From Flavobacteriaceae bacterium (GTDB taxonomy: Bacteria; Bacteroidota; Bacteroidia; Flavobacteriales; Flavobacteriaceae), in NCBI GenBank assembly GCA_002697255.1, contig NZUH01000024.1, forward strand, positions 59,928-92,399: DNA of 32,472 nucleotides, in the 5' to 3' direction. The position numbers and the translations under genes were made by a program. Below the pieces are notes generated by a model that saw only the letters and a list, made by a program, of their open reading frames with translations, made no database searches and was not told where the DNA came from. This document shows, piece by piece, positions 31,828 through 32,472 of the stretch (the first letter of the stretch is position 1; every line of letters starts with the position of its first letter).

Positions 31828-32472
31828 TTAGTCTAAATACTTTTTATAGGTTTCAAGACATCTAATTCTTGCAAATTTATGCTCTATTATCTCATCAGGA
31901 TATTCATCCGAGTCAATTTTAAGCCACTTATTTATGTAGTTTAATTTTTTATCAAATTTTGTAATCTGAGTATGTGGATTAAATATTCTAAAATATGGAG
32001 CAGCATCCACACCTGATCCGCTAGCCCACTGCCAATTTCCTACATTGCTAGCCATTTCATAATCATTTAGTTTTTGAGCAAAATAATTTTCACCCCACCT
32101 CCAATCAATTAGGAGATGTTTGCACAAAAAACTAGCTGTGATCATTCTTACTCTGTTATGCATGAAACCGGTATTATTTAATTCTCGCATTCCTGCGTCA
32201 ACAATTGGAAAACCAGTTTTTCCTATTTTCCAGGCTTCAAACGCTTTAATATCGTTTAGCCAGACTATATTATCATACTTAGATTTAAAACTTTTAGTTT
32301 GAGTATGCGGAAAATGAAAAAGGATTTGCATAAAAAACTCTCTCCAGATTAATTCATCCATAAAAGTTTGTTCTTCAAATTGCAACAAACCTTTAATGAT
32401 TTTTCTAATACTTATTGTACCAAATCTTAGGTAGGGTCCTATTTTTGAAGTTGCGTTTAGTTCAGGGAAATT
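31828..32472 (-). CDS. Cryptochrome/DNA photolyase family protein, C-terminal part (5' end outside window)
   Basis: FAD-binding domain of a light-driven DNA repair enzyme or cryptochrome. Visible motifs are TSKIGPYLRFGTISIR at the window edge, ELIWREFFMQI, FPIVDAGMRELNNTGFMHNR, WRWGENYFAQKL, and NVGNWQWASGSGVDAAPYFRIFNP, which line the FAD pocket. The track starts this ORF at 32388 with TTG, but the frame stays open to the window end and the extra 28 codons read as good photolyase sequence, so the gene is cut by the window and not short. The N-terminal antenna domain is unseen, so CPD photolyase versus cryptochrome cannot be fully decided; the class I CPD type is most likely. Confidence 0.93.
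   Translation of the reverse strand, partial: NFPELNATSKIGPYLRFGTISIRKIIKGLLQFEEQTFMDELIWREFFMQILFHFPHTQTKSFKSKYDNIVWLNDIKAFEAWKIGKTGFPIVDAGMRELNNTGFMHNRVRMITASFLCKHLLIDWRWGENYFAQKLNDYEMASNVGNWQWASGSGVDAAPYFRIFNPHTQITKFDKKLNYINKWLKIDSDEYPDEIIEHKFARIRCLETYKKYLD

Noticed and set aside
32120-32302. Plus-strand ORF of 60 aa
   Set aside because: Antisense shadow of the photolyase.
1-32472. Mobile elements, prophage, CRISPR, defence system or biosynthetic cluster
   Set aside because: No transposase, integrase, phage gene, repeat-spacer array or toxin-antitoxin pair is visible on either strand; the genes are mainly core functions with even base composition.

Overview
The window looks like chromosomal DNA from a member of the Bacteroidota, most likely a marine Flavobacteriia-type bacterium with a small, very AT-rich genome. 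The evidence is: several families typical of that group (DUF4199, DUF4290, DUF6580, START-like, a carboxypeptidase-regulatory-like exported protein); a short CarB; type B L31; promoters of the Bacteroidota form TTG-N19-TAnnTTTG; start codons without a visible Shine-Dalgarno sequence; lipoproteins with a loose lipobox. No insertion sequence, prophage, CRISPR array, integrase or toxin-antitoxin pair was seen. I judge this to be mostly core genome, not a dedicated novel system.

Layout. 11-5078 (minus): DUF4199 membrane protein, polyprenyl-phosphate-type GT2, phospho-sugar mutase and MsbA-like ABC exporter, a likely envelope operon. 5198-10542: genes alternating strand: rpmE2, a GNA1-like acetyltransferase, an orphan peptide-binding lipoprotein, mtaB, a small GNAT-like protein, an alpha/beta hydrolase and a TPR membrane protein. 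10681-14947 (plus): rpmH (too short for the ORF track), carB, rmuC. 14944-20192 (minus): rlmH-rdgB-exported protein-purB-S41 protease-DUF6580. 20269-25387 (plus): priA, rpsF-rpsR-rplI, hisS. 25388-25461 (minus): tRNA-Met(CAU). 25586-25975 (plus): START-like protein. 25972-28006 (minus): NTPase-fmt-yqgE, coupled by ATGA overlaps. 28079-30371 (plus): DUF493, DUF4290, murA. 30368-32472 (minus): exported M20 amidohydrolase and the C-terminal part of a photolyase that runs off the window. There is no gene-free stretch over 300 bases.

The most striking architecture is at gene ends. All seven convergent junctions are within 2 bp of each other or overlap, four of them with interlocked stop codons (TTAA or CTAA), and none has room for a hairpin terminator. 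The only three clear intrinsic terminators I see follow ribosomal protein genes (rpmE2, rpmH, rplI), and the two best promoters also precede ribosomal protein genes. Other points worth checking are Asp in place of the fosfomycin-target Cys in MurA, a eukaryote-like GNA1 homologue, a perfect palindrome that may act as a two-way promoter between mtaB and the peptide-binding lipoprotein, and a near-leaderless promoter at DUF493.
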